A DNA stretch of 64,000 nt from Stakelama saccharophila (GCF_032229225.1 NZ_CP135076.1:2089001-2153000); one strand, 5' to 3'; shown: positions 9,857 to 17,910, numbered from the stretch's first letter. The notes: generated from the sequence alone by a model not told the origin. Program-made: numbers and translations.

Positions 9857-11491
9857 ATGCTGCGCCCCGGCGCCTCGGCCGATGCCGGCACAGCGCCGGA
9901 CGGCGGCAACGACATCTGGACGGGCGCGGTCAGCATCGCCGCGATCCTGCTGTTCGTCGGCACGGGCAGCCAGGTCCTTTCCGCCGCGCTGGACCACATT
10001 GTCAACGACGCGCCGCCGGTCGATCGCGGCATCGTCATCGCGCTGTTGCTCAACGTGGCGCTGATCCTGATCGGCTGGCGCCGGCACCGCCGCCTGTCCG
10101 ACCAGATCCGGATGCGCACGGCGGCGGAGGAACGCGCCCGGCAATTGGCGGCGCGCGACCCGCTGACGGGCTTCTTAAACCGGCGCAGCCTGTCCGAGGA
10201 AGGCGCCGCCATGTTCGTCCAGGCCGAACGGCGCGGCAAGGCGACGGTCGCGCTGCTGCTGGACCTCGACCATTTCAAGACGATCAACGACATGCACGGC
10301 CATACGGTGGGGGACACGCTGTTGCGCACGGTGGCGGCCTGCATTCGCGAAATCGTCCCCAACAGCGCCCTGATCGCGCGGTTCGGCGGCGACGAGTTCG
10401 CCTGCGTCTTCCTGTTCGATCCGGCGCATCCGGAAACAGTCGACCGCGTGGCCAACCGCCTGGTCAGCCGCATGGCGCAACCGTTCGAGGCGGACGGCAT
10501 ATGCTGCCACATCTCCTGCTCGCTGGGGCTCGCCCGGTCCGATTTCCACCGCGGCACGATGGATGCGCTGCTGCGCTGTGCCGATATCGCGATGTATGCG
10601 GCCAAGAAGGCCGGGCGCAACCGCTTCGCCTGGTTCGATCACTCCATGGAGCACGAACTGCGCACGCGCAACGAACTGGAAAACGGGCTGCGGATCGCCA
10701 TCCCGAGGGACGAGGTGATCCCGTATTTCGAGCAGCAGATCGACCTGGCGACCGGCAGGCTGACGGGCCTGGAAGTGCTGGCGCGCTGGAGCCACCCCGA
10801 TCATGGCGCCGTGGCACCCGATACGTTCATCCCGATCGCCGAGGAAACCGGGATGATCGCGGAGCTTTCCCTCTCCGTCATGCGCCAGGCGCTCACCGCC
10901 GCGCGGCACTGGGATTCCTCGCTCACGATCGCGGTGAACATTTCGCCTTGGCAGCTCCGCGATGCGTGGCTGGCGCAAAAGATCATCAAGCTGCTGACCG
11001 AAACCGGCTTTCCGGCCAACCGGCTGGAGGTCGAGATCACCGAAAGCGCGCTGTTCGAGAATATGGCGCTGGCCCAGTCGATCGTGGGGAGCCTGAAGAA
11101 CCAGGGCGTGCGGCTGGCGCTCGACGATTTCGGCACGGGCTACAGTTCGCTCGCCCATCTTCGCGCCCTGCCCTTCGACCGCGTCAAGATCGACCGCAGC
11201 TTCGTCGCGTCGCTCAACGACAGCCCGGACAGCGCGGCGATCGTGACCGCCATCGTGGGACTGGGCAGCAGCCTGAACCTGCCGATCACCGCCGAGGGAA
11301 TCGAGGACGCGCGTACCCAGGAGCGGCTGCGCGCGATCGGATGCGCGGTCGGCCAGGGATGGCATTACGGCAGGCCGCTGCCGACGACGGGCGTGCGCCG
11401 CCTCCTCGCCGAAAAGCGCCTCGTTTCCCACGGCCGGCGGGAAGCGCAGGCCGATGGCGCCGCCCTCACCAACCCGCGCCGGGCCGGCTGA
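9857..11491 (+). CDS. Membrane-anchored GGDEF-EAL cyclic-di-GMP enzyme
   Basis: A 544-residue protein with two N-terminal membrane helices (about residues 20-40 and 60-75), a GGDEF domain with the intact RFGGDEFACVF active site near 176, and an EAL domain starting LEVLARW near 303 with DDFGTGYSSL near 422 and AEGIED near 476. EVL replaces the literal EAL, but the catalytic Glu is kept, and the other metal-binding motifs look normal, so both synthesis and hydrolysis of c-di-GMP are possible. No PAS, GAF or receiver domain is seen; sensing may be through the membrane part. I chose the ATG at 9857, just after AAGGAGAC; an ATG at 9842 adds five residues. Its last 26 bases overlap the convergent DUF924 gene. 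Confidence 0.93.
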   Translation: MLRPGASADAGTAPDGGNDIWTGAVSIAAILLFVGTGSQVLSAALDHIVNDAPPVDRGIVIALLLNVALILIGWRRHRRLSDQIRMRTAAEERARQLAARDPLTGFLNRRSLSEEGAAMFVQAERRGKATVALLLDLDHFKTINDMHGHTVGDTLLRTVAACIREIVPNSALIARFGGDEFACVFLFDPAHPETVDRVANRLVSRMAQPFEADGICCHISCSLGLARSDFHRGTMDALLRCADIAMYAAKKAGRNRFAWFDHSMEHELRTRNELENGLRIAIPRDEVIPYFEQQIDLATGRLTGLEVLARWSHPDHGAVAPDTFIPIAEETGMIAELSLSVMRQALTAARHWDSSLTIAVNISPWQLRDAWLAQKIIKLLTETGFPANRLEVEITESALFENMALAQSIVGSLKNQGVRLALDDFGTGYSSLAHLRALPFDRVKIDRSFVASLNDSPDSAAIVTAIVGLGSSLNLPITAEGIEDARTQERLRAIGCAVGQGWHYGRPLPTTGVRRLLAEKRLVSHGRREAQADGAALTNPRRAG

Positions 11492-12044
11492 GATAGTCCC
11501 GTTCCGCCGGGGTCGAGGGCCGGCCGAGCGCGGCGTTGCGGCTGGGAAAGCGACCGTAACGAGCGATGGCGTCGCGGTGCTCGCGCGCGGCCGCCACGGC
11601 TTCGGGCACCGAAAGCCGCTCGAACAAAGCGAGCCCGCGGTCCTGCAGCGCGAGATCTTCGGCATGCATCAGAGGCATGTAGAGGAATTGGCGCTCGTGA
11701 TCCGTCATCGCGCCGTCCCAGCCCCGCTTCAGCGCCGTCAGCGTCAGCTCGCGCGCCAGGGCGTCGCCGGCGAAGGCGGCGGCGGTTCCGCGGTGGATGT
11801 TGCGCGAGAACTGGTCGATCGCGATGACTGCCGCAAGCAGGGTGCGCGGTTCCTCGCGCCAGCCGGCCGCGCCGTTGGCGATCAGCGTGTCTCGCAGCGT
11901 GGCGAAACGTGCGGCGACGCGCGAATCGAGCGCCGCGTCCTTTGCGAACCATTGCTCGGGTGAAAGCTCGTCGAACCAGAAGTCCAGCACCGCGCGGGCT
12001 GCTGCGTGGACTTCGACCGTCGTCGCGCCTAGATCGCGTGCCAT
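11466..12044 (-). CDS. DUF924 family protein
   Basis: A 192-residue soluble protein with the DUF924 hallmarks: VLDFWFDELSPEQWFAKDAALD near residue 19, AVIAIDQFSRNIHRGTAAAF near 72, and HERQFLYMPLMHAED near 115. The family is all-helical, TPR-like in predicted structure, and of unknown function. The 3' end overlaps the convergent GGDEF-EAL gene by 26 bases. The start faces mtaB across 35 bases, so the two genes probably share a short divergent promoter region. Confidence 0.9.
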   Translation of the reverse strand: MARDLGATTVEVHAAARAVLDFWFDELSPEQWFAKDAALDSRVAARFATLRDTLIANGAAGWREEPRTLLAAVIAIDQFSRNIHRGTAAAFAGDALARELTLTALKRGWDGAMTDHERQFLYMPLMHAEDLALQDRGLALFERLSVPEAVAAAREHRDAIARYGRFPSRNAALGRPSTPAERDYLSRPGAGW

Positions 12045-12079
12045 GAGTGCATCTCCCCTGCCCTTGCAATTGCGCCACC

Positions 12080-13309
12080 ATGGCTGACGTCATCAGCCTG
12101 GGATGCCGGCTGAATATCGCGGAAAGCGAATCGATCCGCGCCATGCTCGGCGACCGCGACATGGTCGTGGTGAACAGTTGCGCCGTGACCAACGAGGCCG
12201 TGCGCCGGACCCGCCAGACGATCCGACGCGCCCGGCGCGAGCGGCCGGACAGCCAGATCGTCGTCACCGGCTGCGCCGCGCAGATCGAACCGGGCACCTT
12301 CGCCGGCATGGCCGAGGTGGACCGCGTCATCGGCAATTCCGACAAGCTGCGCCCCGAAGCATGGCGGGCGGCGGACGCGGTGACGGTGCGCGACATCATG
12401 GCGATCGAGCGCACCGCGCGGCATCTGGCGGCAAGCTTCGGCGGCCATGCGCGGGCCTTCGTCGAAATCCAGAATGGCTGTGATCATCGCTGTACCTTCT
12501 GCGCCATCCCCTATGGACGGGGGAACAGCCGATCGGTTCCCGCCGGTGCGGTGGTGGAGCGGATCGCGGGGCTGGTCGACGCCGGCCACCGCGAGATCGT
12601 GCTGACGGGCGTCGACCTGACGAGCTACGGCCCCGACCTGCCGGGCGCGCCGACACTGGGCGGGCTGGTGGAGCGTATCCTGGCCGAGGTTCCGAAGCTG
12701 GAGCGACTGCGCCTGTCATCGCTCGATTCGATCGAAATCGACGACCGGCTGTTCGCGCTGCTGACCCAGGAGCCGCGCGTGATGCCGCATGTCCATCTGT
12801 CGCTGCAGGCGGGCGACGACATGATCCTGAAGCGGATGAAGCGGCGCCACAGCCGCGCGCAAGCGGTCGCGATCGTCGATCGGCTGAAGCGCGCGCGCCC
12901 CGAGATCGCCATCGGCGCGGACCTGATCGCGGGCTTTCCCACCGAAAGCGAGGCCATGGCGGCGAACACGCTGGCGCTGATCCGCGATTGCGACATCGTG
13001 CAGGCGCACATCTTTCCCTTCTCGCCGCGCGCCGGTACGCTGGCGGCGCGGATGCCGCAGGTGCCCGGCGACGTGGTGAAAGCGCGAGCGGCGGCGTTGC
13101 GCGCCGAAGGAAAGAAGCGCCGCGACGCCTGGCTCGCCACCCAGCGGGGCGCGGCCGGAAAGCTGCTGGTGGAAAGACCGGGGGACCGGGGCCATGTCGA
13201 GAATTTCGCCGAAGTCCGGCTTACCGGACCGAAACAGGAAATCGGGAGTATCGTCGAGGTGATCATCACGGGTGCAAGCGACGGGCGGCTGATCGGACGG
13301 CCGGCATGA
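12080..13309 (+). CDS. mtaB: tRNA t6A37 methylthiotransferase MtaB
   Basis: A 409-residue radical SAM methylthiotransferase that converts t6A37 to ms2t6A37 in tRNAs. The N-terminal UPF0004 cluster cysteines are at about residues 9 (SLGCRLN), 34 (NSCAVTN) and 65 (TGCAAQ). The radical SAM cluster CDHRCTFC is at about 134-141, and a TRAM-like beta-barrel ends the protein. The SLGCRLNxxES start and lack of a RimO-type sequence favour MtaB over MiaB or RimO. I start at the ATG at 12080 (MADVISLGCRLN), since the 11 preceding in-frame residues have no family counterpart. The stop codon overlaps the ftsY start (ATGA), implying translational coupling. Confidence 0.94.
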   Translation: MADVISLGCRLNIAESESIRAMLGDRDMVVVNSCAVTNEAVRRTRQTIRRARRERPDSQIVVTGCAAQIEPGTFAGMAEVDRVIGNSDKLRPEAWRAADAVTVRDIMAIERTARHLAASFGGHARAFVEIQNGCDHRCTFCAIPYGRGNSRSVPAGAVVERIAGLVDAGHREIVLTGVDLTSYGPDLPGAPTLGGLVERILAEVPKLERLRLSSLDSIEIDDRLFALLTQEPRVMPHVHLSLQAGDDMILKRMKRRHSRAQAVAIVDRLKRARPEIAIGADLIAGFPTESEAMAANTLALIRDCDIVQAHIFPFSPRAGTLAARMPQVPGDVVKARAAALRAEGKKRRDAWLATQRGAAGKLLVERPGDRGHVENFAEVRLTGPKQEIGSIVEVIITGASDGRLIGRPA

Positions 13310-14238
13310 GCAACGGCGGCTGGCACGACCGCCTGCTGGGCGGATTCAAGCGCACGTCCGACCGGCTGATGGGCAATCTCGCCGGCCTATCGGCGGGGCG
13401 TCTCGATACCGAAACGCTCGACGAGATCGAAGAGGCGCTGATCGCGTCCGATCTCGGCCCGGAAACCGCCGCTCGGGTGCGCAAGCGGCTCGCCGAGGGT
13501 CAGTTCGAGCGCAACATGGAAGACCTCGGCATCCGCCTGGTCGTGGCCGAGGAGGTCGAAAAAAGCCTCGAACCCGTTGCCGAACCGCTGGAGGTCGACG
13601 CCTTTCCGCGGCCGCAGGTGATCCTCGTCGTCGGCGTCAACGGATCGGGCAAGACCACGACCATCGCCAAGATCGCGAACCTGTTCCTGGAACAGGATTA
13701 CAGTGTCCTGCTGGCCGCCGGCGACACGTTTCGCGCCGCCGCCATCGGCCAGTTGCGGACCTGGGCGGAGCGGATCGGGGTGCCGATCGTATCCGGGCCG
13801 GAAGGCGGCGACGCGGCCGGCATCGTCTATGACGCGGTGAAGAAGGCGACCGCCGAAGGCACCGACGTGCTGATCGTCGACACCGCCGGGCGGCTTCAAA
13901 ACAAGCGCGAGCTGATGGACGAATTGGCGAAGATCCGGCGCGTGCTGGGCCGCCTGAACCCGGAAGCGCCGCATGACGTGGTGCTCGTGCTCGACGCGAC
14001 GACGGGGCAGAACGCGCTCAACCAGATCGAGGTGTTCCGGGAAGTCGCCGGCGTCACCGGCCTCGTCATGACCAAGCTGGACGGCACCGCGCGCGGCGGC
14101 GTGCTGGTGAATGCGGCCGAGACATACGGCCTGCCGATCCATGCCATCGGCGTCGGCGAGACGATCGACGACCTGCGCCCGTTCGACGCGCACGAAGTGT
14201 CGCGGATCATCGCCGGCGTGGACAGCGCGATAAAATAA
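13306..14238 (+). CDS. ftsY: Signal recognition particle receptor FtsY
   Basis: A 310-residue SRP GTPase receptor that docks ribosome-Ffh complexes at the membrane. The N domain occupies about residues 8-95, the P-loop GVNGSGKTTTIAKIA starts near 110, DTAGRLQNKRELMDEL is near 193, and TKLDGTARGGVLV is near 257. There is almost no acidic A domain, only a short amphipathic N-terminus, as is common in alphaproteobacteria. The ATG overlaps the mtaB stop codon as ATGA. Upstream in-frame residues lie inside mtaB and are not part of the protein. Confidence 0.97.
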   Translation: MSNGGWHDRLLGGFKRTSDRLMGNLAGLSAGRLDTETLDEIEEALIASDLGPETAARVRKRLAEGQFERNMEDLGIRLVVAEEVEKSLEPVAEPLEVDAFPRPQVILVVGVNGSGKTTTIAKIANLFLEQDYSVLLAAGDTFRAAAIGQLRTWAERIGVPIVSGPEGGDAAGIVYDAVKKATAEGTDVLIVDTAGRLQNKRELMDELAKIRRVLGRLNPEAPHDVVLVLDATTGQNALNQIEVFREVAGVTGLVMTKLDGTARGGVLVNAAETYGLPIHAIGVGETIDDLRPFDAHEVSRIIAGVDSAIK

Positions 14239-14256
14239 CCCGCTGATGACAAGACT

Positions 14257-14335
14257 CGTTCGTGCTGAGCTTGTCGAGGCACCATTCCTGACGGGTCAAG
14301 GAAGAACAGCCCTTCGACAGGCTCAGGGCGAACGG
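14257..14335. repeat. Dispersed inverted repeat (GTTCGtgCTGAGCTTGTCGA type)
   Basis: The left arm (14257-14279, containing GCTGAGCTTGTCGA) and right arm (14310-14335, containing TCGACAGGCTCAG) are imperfect inverted copies separated by about 30 bases. This repeat type is widespread in sphingomonad genomes. It fills the gap between ftsY and the yciB/ispZ gene, and its right end runs into the ribosome binding site of that gene. Confidence 0.8.
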
Positions 14336-14340
14336 AGAAT

Positions 14341-14976
14341 GTGTTGACCAAATCTGCCTCCACTCCCGAAACCGCCAATTCCCCCGGCCTGCGCATGCTG
14401 ATCGATTTCGGTCCGCTGGCCGTGTTCTTTGCCGTCAACACGCTGATGAAAGGGCCGCAGATCGAGCGCGTTCTCGCGGCGACGGCGGCGTTCATGGTGG
14501 CGATCGTCGTCGCGATGGCGGCGTCCTGGGTGAAGGCGCGCCACATCTCGCCCATGTTGTGGATTTCGGGGGTGCTGGTGCTCGTCTTCGGGGGGCTGAC
14601 GCTGTATTTCCACGACGAAACCTTCATCAAGGTGAAGCCCACCATCGTCTATACGATGTTCGCCGCCGTGCTGACCTATGGCCTGATCACCGGAAAGCCG
14701 CTGCTGCAATCGCTGCTGGAAACCGCCTATCCGGGCCTGTCCGCCAAAGGGTGGCGCAAGCTGACGGTCAACTGGGCCATATTCTTCGCCTTCATGGCCG
14801 TGCTGAACGAACTCGTCTGGCGCAATACGAGCTGGGATTTCTGGGTCGGGTTCAAATTGTGGGGCGCGATGCCGCTCACCGTGCTTTTCGCCCTCGCCAA
14901 TATTCCGATGCTGTTGAAACACGGCCTCGACACCGGCTCGGCGCGCGACGAACCGCCGCTGCCGCCGGAAGGGTAA
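14341..14976 (+). CDS. yciB: Septation protein A / inner membrane protein YciB
   Basis: A 211-residue integral membrane protein of the YciB/IspZ (septation protein A) family. Family motifs are DFGPLAVFFAVN near residue 22, KPTIVYTMFAAVLTYG near 98, W-R-K-L-T-V-N-W-A near 141 and LNELVWRNTS near 159; about five to six helices are predicted by eye. It is linked to envelope integrity and division. No ATG is present at the right place: GTG (14341) or the next codon TTG (14344) must serve. GGAG lies only 3 bases from the GTG but 6 from the TTG, so the TTG is a real alternative. The binding site lies at the edge of the dispersed repeat just upstream. Confidence 0.93.
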   Translation: MLTKSASTPETANSPGLRMLIDFGPLAVFFAVNTLMKGPQIERVLAATAAFMVAIVVAMAASWVKARHISPMLWISGVLVLVFGGLTLYFHDETFIKVKPTIVYTMFAAVLTYGLITGKPLLQSLLETAYPGLSAKGWRKLTVNWAIFFAFMAVLNELVWRNTSWDFWVGFKLWGAMPLTVLFALANIPMLLKHGLDTGSARDEPPLPPEG

Positions 14977-15410
14977 GGAAAGGCTGCCGCCGCAGCGCAT
15001 TTGCGGCCCTGGATTCGATGCTTTCGCAAGAACATGGGCTCCACGCGCGCCGTTCGGGGGTATGTTTCGGCTGGCTCGCCCCTTTCGTCATGCTGAACTT
15101 GATTCAGCATCCAGAGCCACCATCGTTTCGGACTCCGGCTTCCGAATTTTGTCAGAATGACGATTTCAGGCAGACAGGATTGGCTCAAGCGTCGAATTCT
15201 AAACGCCGCTCGTCGCCCTGAACTTGTTTCAGGATCGCCGATCAACAGGCACTGGTGAAGCATGAAGAAGAGTGGATGCTGAAACAAGTTCAGCATGACG
15301 GTTAAAGCCGGTCGAATGTAACTCTAGATCCCCGCCTGCGCGGGGATGACGAAAGGAGAAGCGGCTTGGCGGATGGATGAGCACCATCGTGCGCGCCGCC
15401 GGGCGAAACG
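14977..15410. repeat. Gene-free stretch packed with dispersed palindromes
   Basis: No gene is supported here. The stretch holds four separate palindromes: TGCTGAA-cttga-TTCAGCA (15091-15109), CCTGAA-cttgt-TTCAGG (15217-15233), TGCTGAA-acaag-TTCAGCA (15277-15295), and ATCCCCGC-ctgc-GCGGGGAT (15328-15347). A fragment resembling family A (gcgcatttgcggccctgga and gctttcgcaagaac) is near 14995-15035. The region is a landing site of mixed short repeats between yciB and the convergent sodB. Confidence 0.8.
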
Positions 15411-15439
15411 AAAAAGGGGCGCCGGATCGACGCCCCTTT
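15411..15439 (-). terminator. Intrinsic terminator of sodB
   Basis: A perfect 9-bp stem AAAGGGGCG / CGCCCCTTT with a 9-base loop; on the minus strand the descending arm runs into two more T residues, giving a TTTTT run. It lies 21 bases after the sodB stop. Confidence 0.88.
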
Positions 15440-15460
15440 CCTTGCGAACAGCGCCGTGGC

Positions 15461-16066
15461 TCAGCCGAGCGCGGCTTCGTAATTCTTGTTGGCCTGATCC
15501 CAGTTCACGACGTCCCACCACGCCTTGAGATAGGCGCCGCGGTCGTTGCGATAGGTCAGGTAATATGCGTGCTCCCACACGTCGTTGCCGAGCACGGGCG
15601 TCCCCGAGACGTCGCACGCGTCCATCAGCGGATTGTCCTGGTTGGGCGTGCTGGCGATCGAGAGCTTGCCGCTCTTGTCGGTGAGAAGCCAGGCCCAGCC
15701 GGAGCCGAACTGGCCCGCGCCCTTGTTGTTGAACTCTTCCTTCAGCTTGTCGAGACCACCGAAATCGGCAACCGCGTCGGCAAGCCTGCCGGAGGGCTGG
15801 CTGCCGCCCGGCGTCATGATCTTCCAGAAGAAGTCGTGGTTCCAGAAGCCGCCGCCATTGTTGCGCGCCTTGGTCGAATATTTCGAGATCTGCGCCAGGA
15901 CGTCCTCGGCCGATTGCCCGTCGAAACCCTCGTCCTTCGCAGCCTCGTTGAACTTGGTCGTATAGGCGTTGTGGTGCTTGTCGTGGTGGAGCTTCATCGT
16001 CTCTTCATTGATGGTCGGCTCCAGCGCGTTGTAATCATATGGGAGGGCGGGAAGTTCGAAAGCCAT
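15461..16066 (-). CDS. sodB: Superoxide dismutase, Fe/Mn family
   Basis: A 201-residue Fe/Mn superoxide dismutase that dismutates superoxide in the cytoplasm. Metal-ligand contexts are visible: His in HHDKHHNAYT near residue 27, His in GGFWNHDFFW near 76, and the Asp and His of DVWEHAYYLTYRNDR near 163. The residue pattern (GAGQFGSGWAWL, and a Gly-Gly-Phe before NH) fits the iron-type SodB, but metal choice cannot be fixed by eye. The start has a very strong AGGAGG 5 bases upstream. A classic terminator follows, so it is likely monocistronic. Confidence 0.97.
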   Translation of the reverse strand: MAFELPALPYDYNALEPTINEETMKLHHDKHHNAYTTKFNEAAKDEGFDGQSAEDVLAQISKYSTKARNNGGGFWNHDFFWKIMTPGGSQPSGRLADAVADFGGLDKLKEEFNNKGAGQFGSGWAWLLTDKSGKLSIASTPNQDNPLMDACDVSGTPVLGNDVWEHAYYLTYRNDRGAYLKAWWDVVNWDQANKNYEAALG

Positions 16067-16178
16067 GAAATCCTCCTTTGGCGTAAGAGTGAGCGGAAAT
16101 ACGTCCAAGGAACGCCGCACATCGCTAATGGGTCCGCCGATATCGTTTCGCAATCGATTCAGTTCAAAACTCGGAAAT

Positions 16179-17213
16179 TCAGCCCGCCGCGGACAGAAGA
16201 TCGTGCTTGCGCAAAGCGTGGCGCAACTGGTCGTAGCTGAGCCCGAGCGCGTCGGCCGTCGCGCGCTGGTTGAACCGTTGTTCCGACAGCGCCTGATAGA
16301 GCAGCCGCCGCTCGAACCGGGCCACGCGCGTCTTGAAGTCGAGATCCGTTTCCGGCGCGGGTTCCTCGATCGGCTCCGCCGGTGCGTCCGGCAGGGCGGG
16401 CGCAGCCGCCGATGCCGCGGGGACGGTCGCCGAAGCCGGGCGATAGGGCGAGGCGAAGGGATCGATCTGGATGGCATCGACCGGCCCCGCGCGATCCCAG
16501 CGATATACGGCGCGTTCGACGACGTTGCGGACTTCGCGCACATTGCCCGGCCAGCTATGGGACTGGAGGGCGTCGATCGCGTTCGGGCCGAAGCCCGGCC
16601 ATTCCTCCAACCCGATTTCCGCCGCCATCCGCCGGCCGAAATGATCCGCCAGCACCATGATGTCCTCGGTCCGCGCGCGCAGCGGCGGCAGGGTCACCAC
16701 CTCGAAGGACAGCCGGTCGAGCAGATCGGCGCGAAACGTGCCGCGCTCCACCTGATCGGGCAGATGCACGTTCGTCGCGGCGACGATGCGCGTGTCCACG
16801 GTCAACGGCCGCGACGACCCGATCCGGGTCACCTCGCCATATTCGATCGCGCGCAGCAACCTGTCCTGCGCCGCCATGGACAGCGTGCCCAGTTCGTCGA
16901 GGAACAGGGTTCCGCCATCCGCCTCCTCGAACCGGCCGGCGCGCGCCTTGGTCGCGCCGGTGAAGGCGCCGGCTTCATGGCCGAACAGTTCCGCCTCGAT
17001 CAGCGTTTCCGGAAGCGCCGCGCAGTTCATGATGACGAGCGGCTGATCCCAGCGCGGACTGAGGCGGTGCAGGCGCTCGGCGACCAATTCCTTGCCGGTG
17101 CCGCGCTCGCCGATGACGAGCACCGGCCGGTCCAGCGCGGCGGCCCGGCTCGCACGCTCCAGCGCGTCGAGAAACGCGCTCGACTGGCCGATAACCTGGG
17201 TTACGCGATCCAT
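16179..17213 (-). CDS. pspF: PspF, sigma-54 activator of the phage-shock operon
   Basis: A 344-residue enhancer-binding protein without a receiver domain, as in PspF. The AAA+ domain begins at once: Walker A GERGTGKE at about residues 35-42, the sigma-54-contacting GAFTGA loop at 82-87, Walker B GGTLFLDELG near 98, and R-finger region FRADLLDRLSF near 155. A Pro/Ala/Glu-rich linker follows and a Fis-type helix-turn-helix (NQRATADALGLSYDQLRHAL) ends the protein. I start at the ATG at 17213 with AAGG upstream, since the nine extra residues possible upstream run into the shared control region. It diverges from the psp operon, which has a sigma-54 promoter. Confidence 0.95.
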   Translation of the reverse strand: MDRVTQVIGQSSAFLDALERASRAAALDRPVLVIGERGTGKELVAERLHRLSPRWDQPLVIMNCAALPETLIEAELFGHEAGAFTGATKARAGRFEEADGGTLFLDELGTLSMAAQDRLLRAIEYGEVTRIGSSRPLTVDTRIVAATNVHLPDQVERGTFRADLLDRLSFEVVTLPPLRARTEDIMVLADHFGRRMAAEIGLEEWPGFGPNAIDALQSHSWPGNVREVRNVVERAVYRWDRAGPVDAIQIDPFASPYRPASATVPAASAAAPALPDAPAEPIEEPAPETDLDFKTRVARFERRLLYQALSEQRFNQRATADALGLSYDQLRHALRKHDLLSAAG

Positions 17214-17222
17214 GTGCGACAC

Positions 17223-17248
17223 CTTGGCGTATTTTACCAAATCTTGGC
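17223..17248. promoter_or_regulatory. Candidate PspF upstream activator site
   Basis: CTTGGC occurs at 17223-17228 and again at 17243-17248, exactly 20 bases (about two helical turns) apart, and CCAA-atc-TTGG forms a palindrome at 17237-17247. The site is about 70-90 bases upstream of the sigma-54 promoter and immediately upstream of the pspF start, where an activator that also controls its own gene would bind. Confidence 0.45.
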
Positions 17249-17315
17249 AAGAACGAAATGCGCTCTATGGCCGCACCCCCTTTCAAGAGACTGATTCTGC
17301 TACACTTCCTGGAAT

Positions 17316-17331
17316 TGGCACGCGGGATGCA
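17316..17331 (+). promoter_or_regulatory. Sigma-54 promoter of the psp operon
   Basis: TGGCACGcgggATGCA matches the sigma-54 consensus TGGCACGnnnnTTGCW at every fixed position except one (A for the first T of the -12 element), with correct spacing of GG and GC. Expected transcription start is near 17343, 49 bases before the TonB-domain gene. The divergent pspF gene makes this assignment strong. Confidence 0.85.
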
Positions 17332-17391
17332 AAGCATGGGACACCACCCGCAAGTGGTGGACAGATACGCCAAGGTTCAGGGAGTTCAGCC

Positions 17392-17901
17392 ATGACTAGC
17401 AAGGTGCAGATCGTTCGGTGTCTTTCCAGTGCCGCGCTGGCGGCGGTTTTCGGATCGGCCCTGTTGATGGGCTCGGTTTCGCCGGCGATCGCCGCCGAGC
17501 GCGAGGTCGACGCCGCGACATGGGCCAGGATGGTGGATGCCAGGCTCGATCGTTCGATCCGTCTGGTTCGTGCGGTCCCCGACAGCATCCGCGCCGAAAA
17601 GGGCGCGGTCGTCGCGGCCCGGTTCGATGCCGAAGGCAATTTCGTCGACGCGTCGCTGGAACAGGGCACCGGCAACCGGCTGCTCGACCGCGAAGCCGTC
17701 CGCGCGGTAAAGGCGATCCGCTATCCGCGCCTGCCGCTGGAAAAGCGGGGCACGACCCGGGTGGTGGCGATGGAGGTGTTTTTCGCCGACCCGATAGACC
17801 ACCGTCTGGCCGGACGGGTCCGCACGGCTTCGCAGCGGATGCTCGCCAAGTATCATGGCGCGGAAAATCAGAATATCATGGTCGCCGCCACGCAGGAGTG
17901 A
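17392..17901 (+). CDS. Secreted TonB-C-terminal-like protein heading the psp operon
   Basis: A 169-residue protein with a signal peptide (AALAAVFGSALLMGSVSPAIA, cleavage near residue 34). The mature part resembles a TonB C-terminal domain (GAVVAARFDAEGNFVDASL, then LLDREAVRAVKAIRYPRLP and VVAMEVFF). It lacks the usual N-terminal membrane anchor and proline-rich spacer of TonB, so it is likely a free periplasmic domain. GGGAG lies 7 bases before the ATG. It is the first gene after the sigma-54 promoter and precedes pspA by 67 bases, with a strong hairpin between. This gene is not part of the classical pspABC set; its role in envelope stress is inference from position. Confidence 0.8.
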   Translation: MTSKVQIVRCLSSAALAAVFGSALLMGSVSPAIAAEREVDAATWARMVDARLDRSIRLVRAVPDSIRAEKGAVVAARFDAEGNFVDASLEQGTGNRLLDREAVRAVKAIRYPRLPLEKRGTTRVVAMEVFFADPIDHRLAGRVRTASQRMLAKYHGAENQNIMVAATQE

Positions 17902-17910
17902 CGGCAACCC

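Noticed and set aside
10760-10790. Inactive EAL domain because the motif reads EVL
   Set aside because: The catalytic Glu is kept and DDFGTGYSS and the other metal residues are intact; EVL is a tolerated variant.
6400-11496. A very long open frame on the plus strand (about 1,700 codons) running across rimM, rpsP, ffh and the GGDEF-EAL gene
   Set aside because: It runs antisense to, or in another frame of, well-supported genes and its translation is Arg/Ala/His-rich without domains. High GC content makes long open frames opposite real genes common.
14977-15410. Possible CRISPR array, because of repeated palindromes
   Set aside because: The repeats differ from one another, spacing is irregular, and no cas genes are present.
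16067-16178. A sigma-70-like promoter for sodB (TTGAAC with GATATC 17 bases later on the minus strand)
   Set aside because: The -10 element matches the consensus at too few positions to list as a feature.
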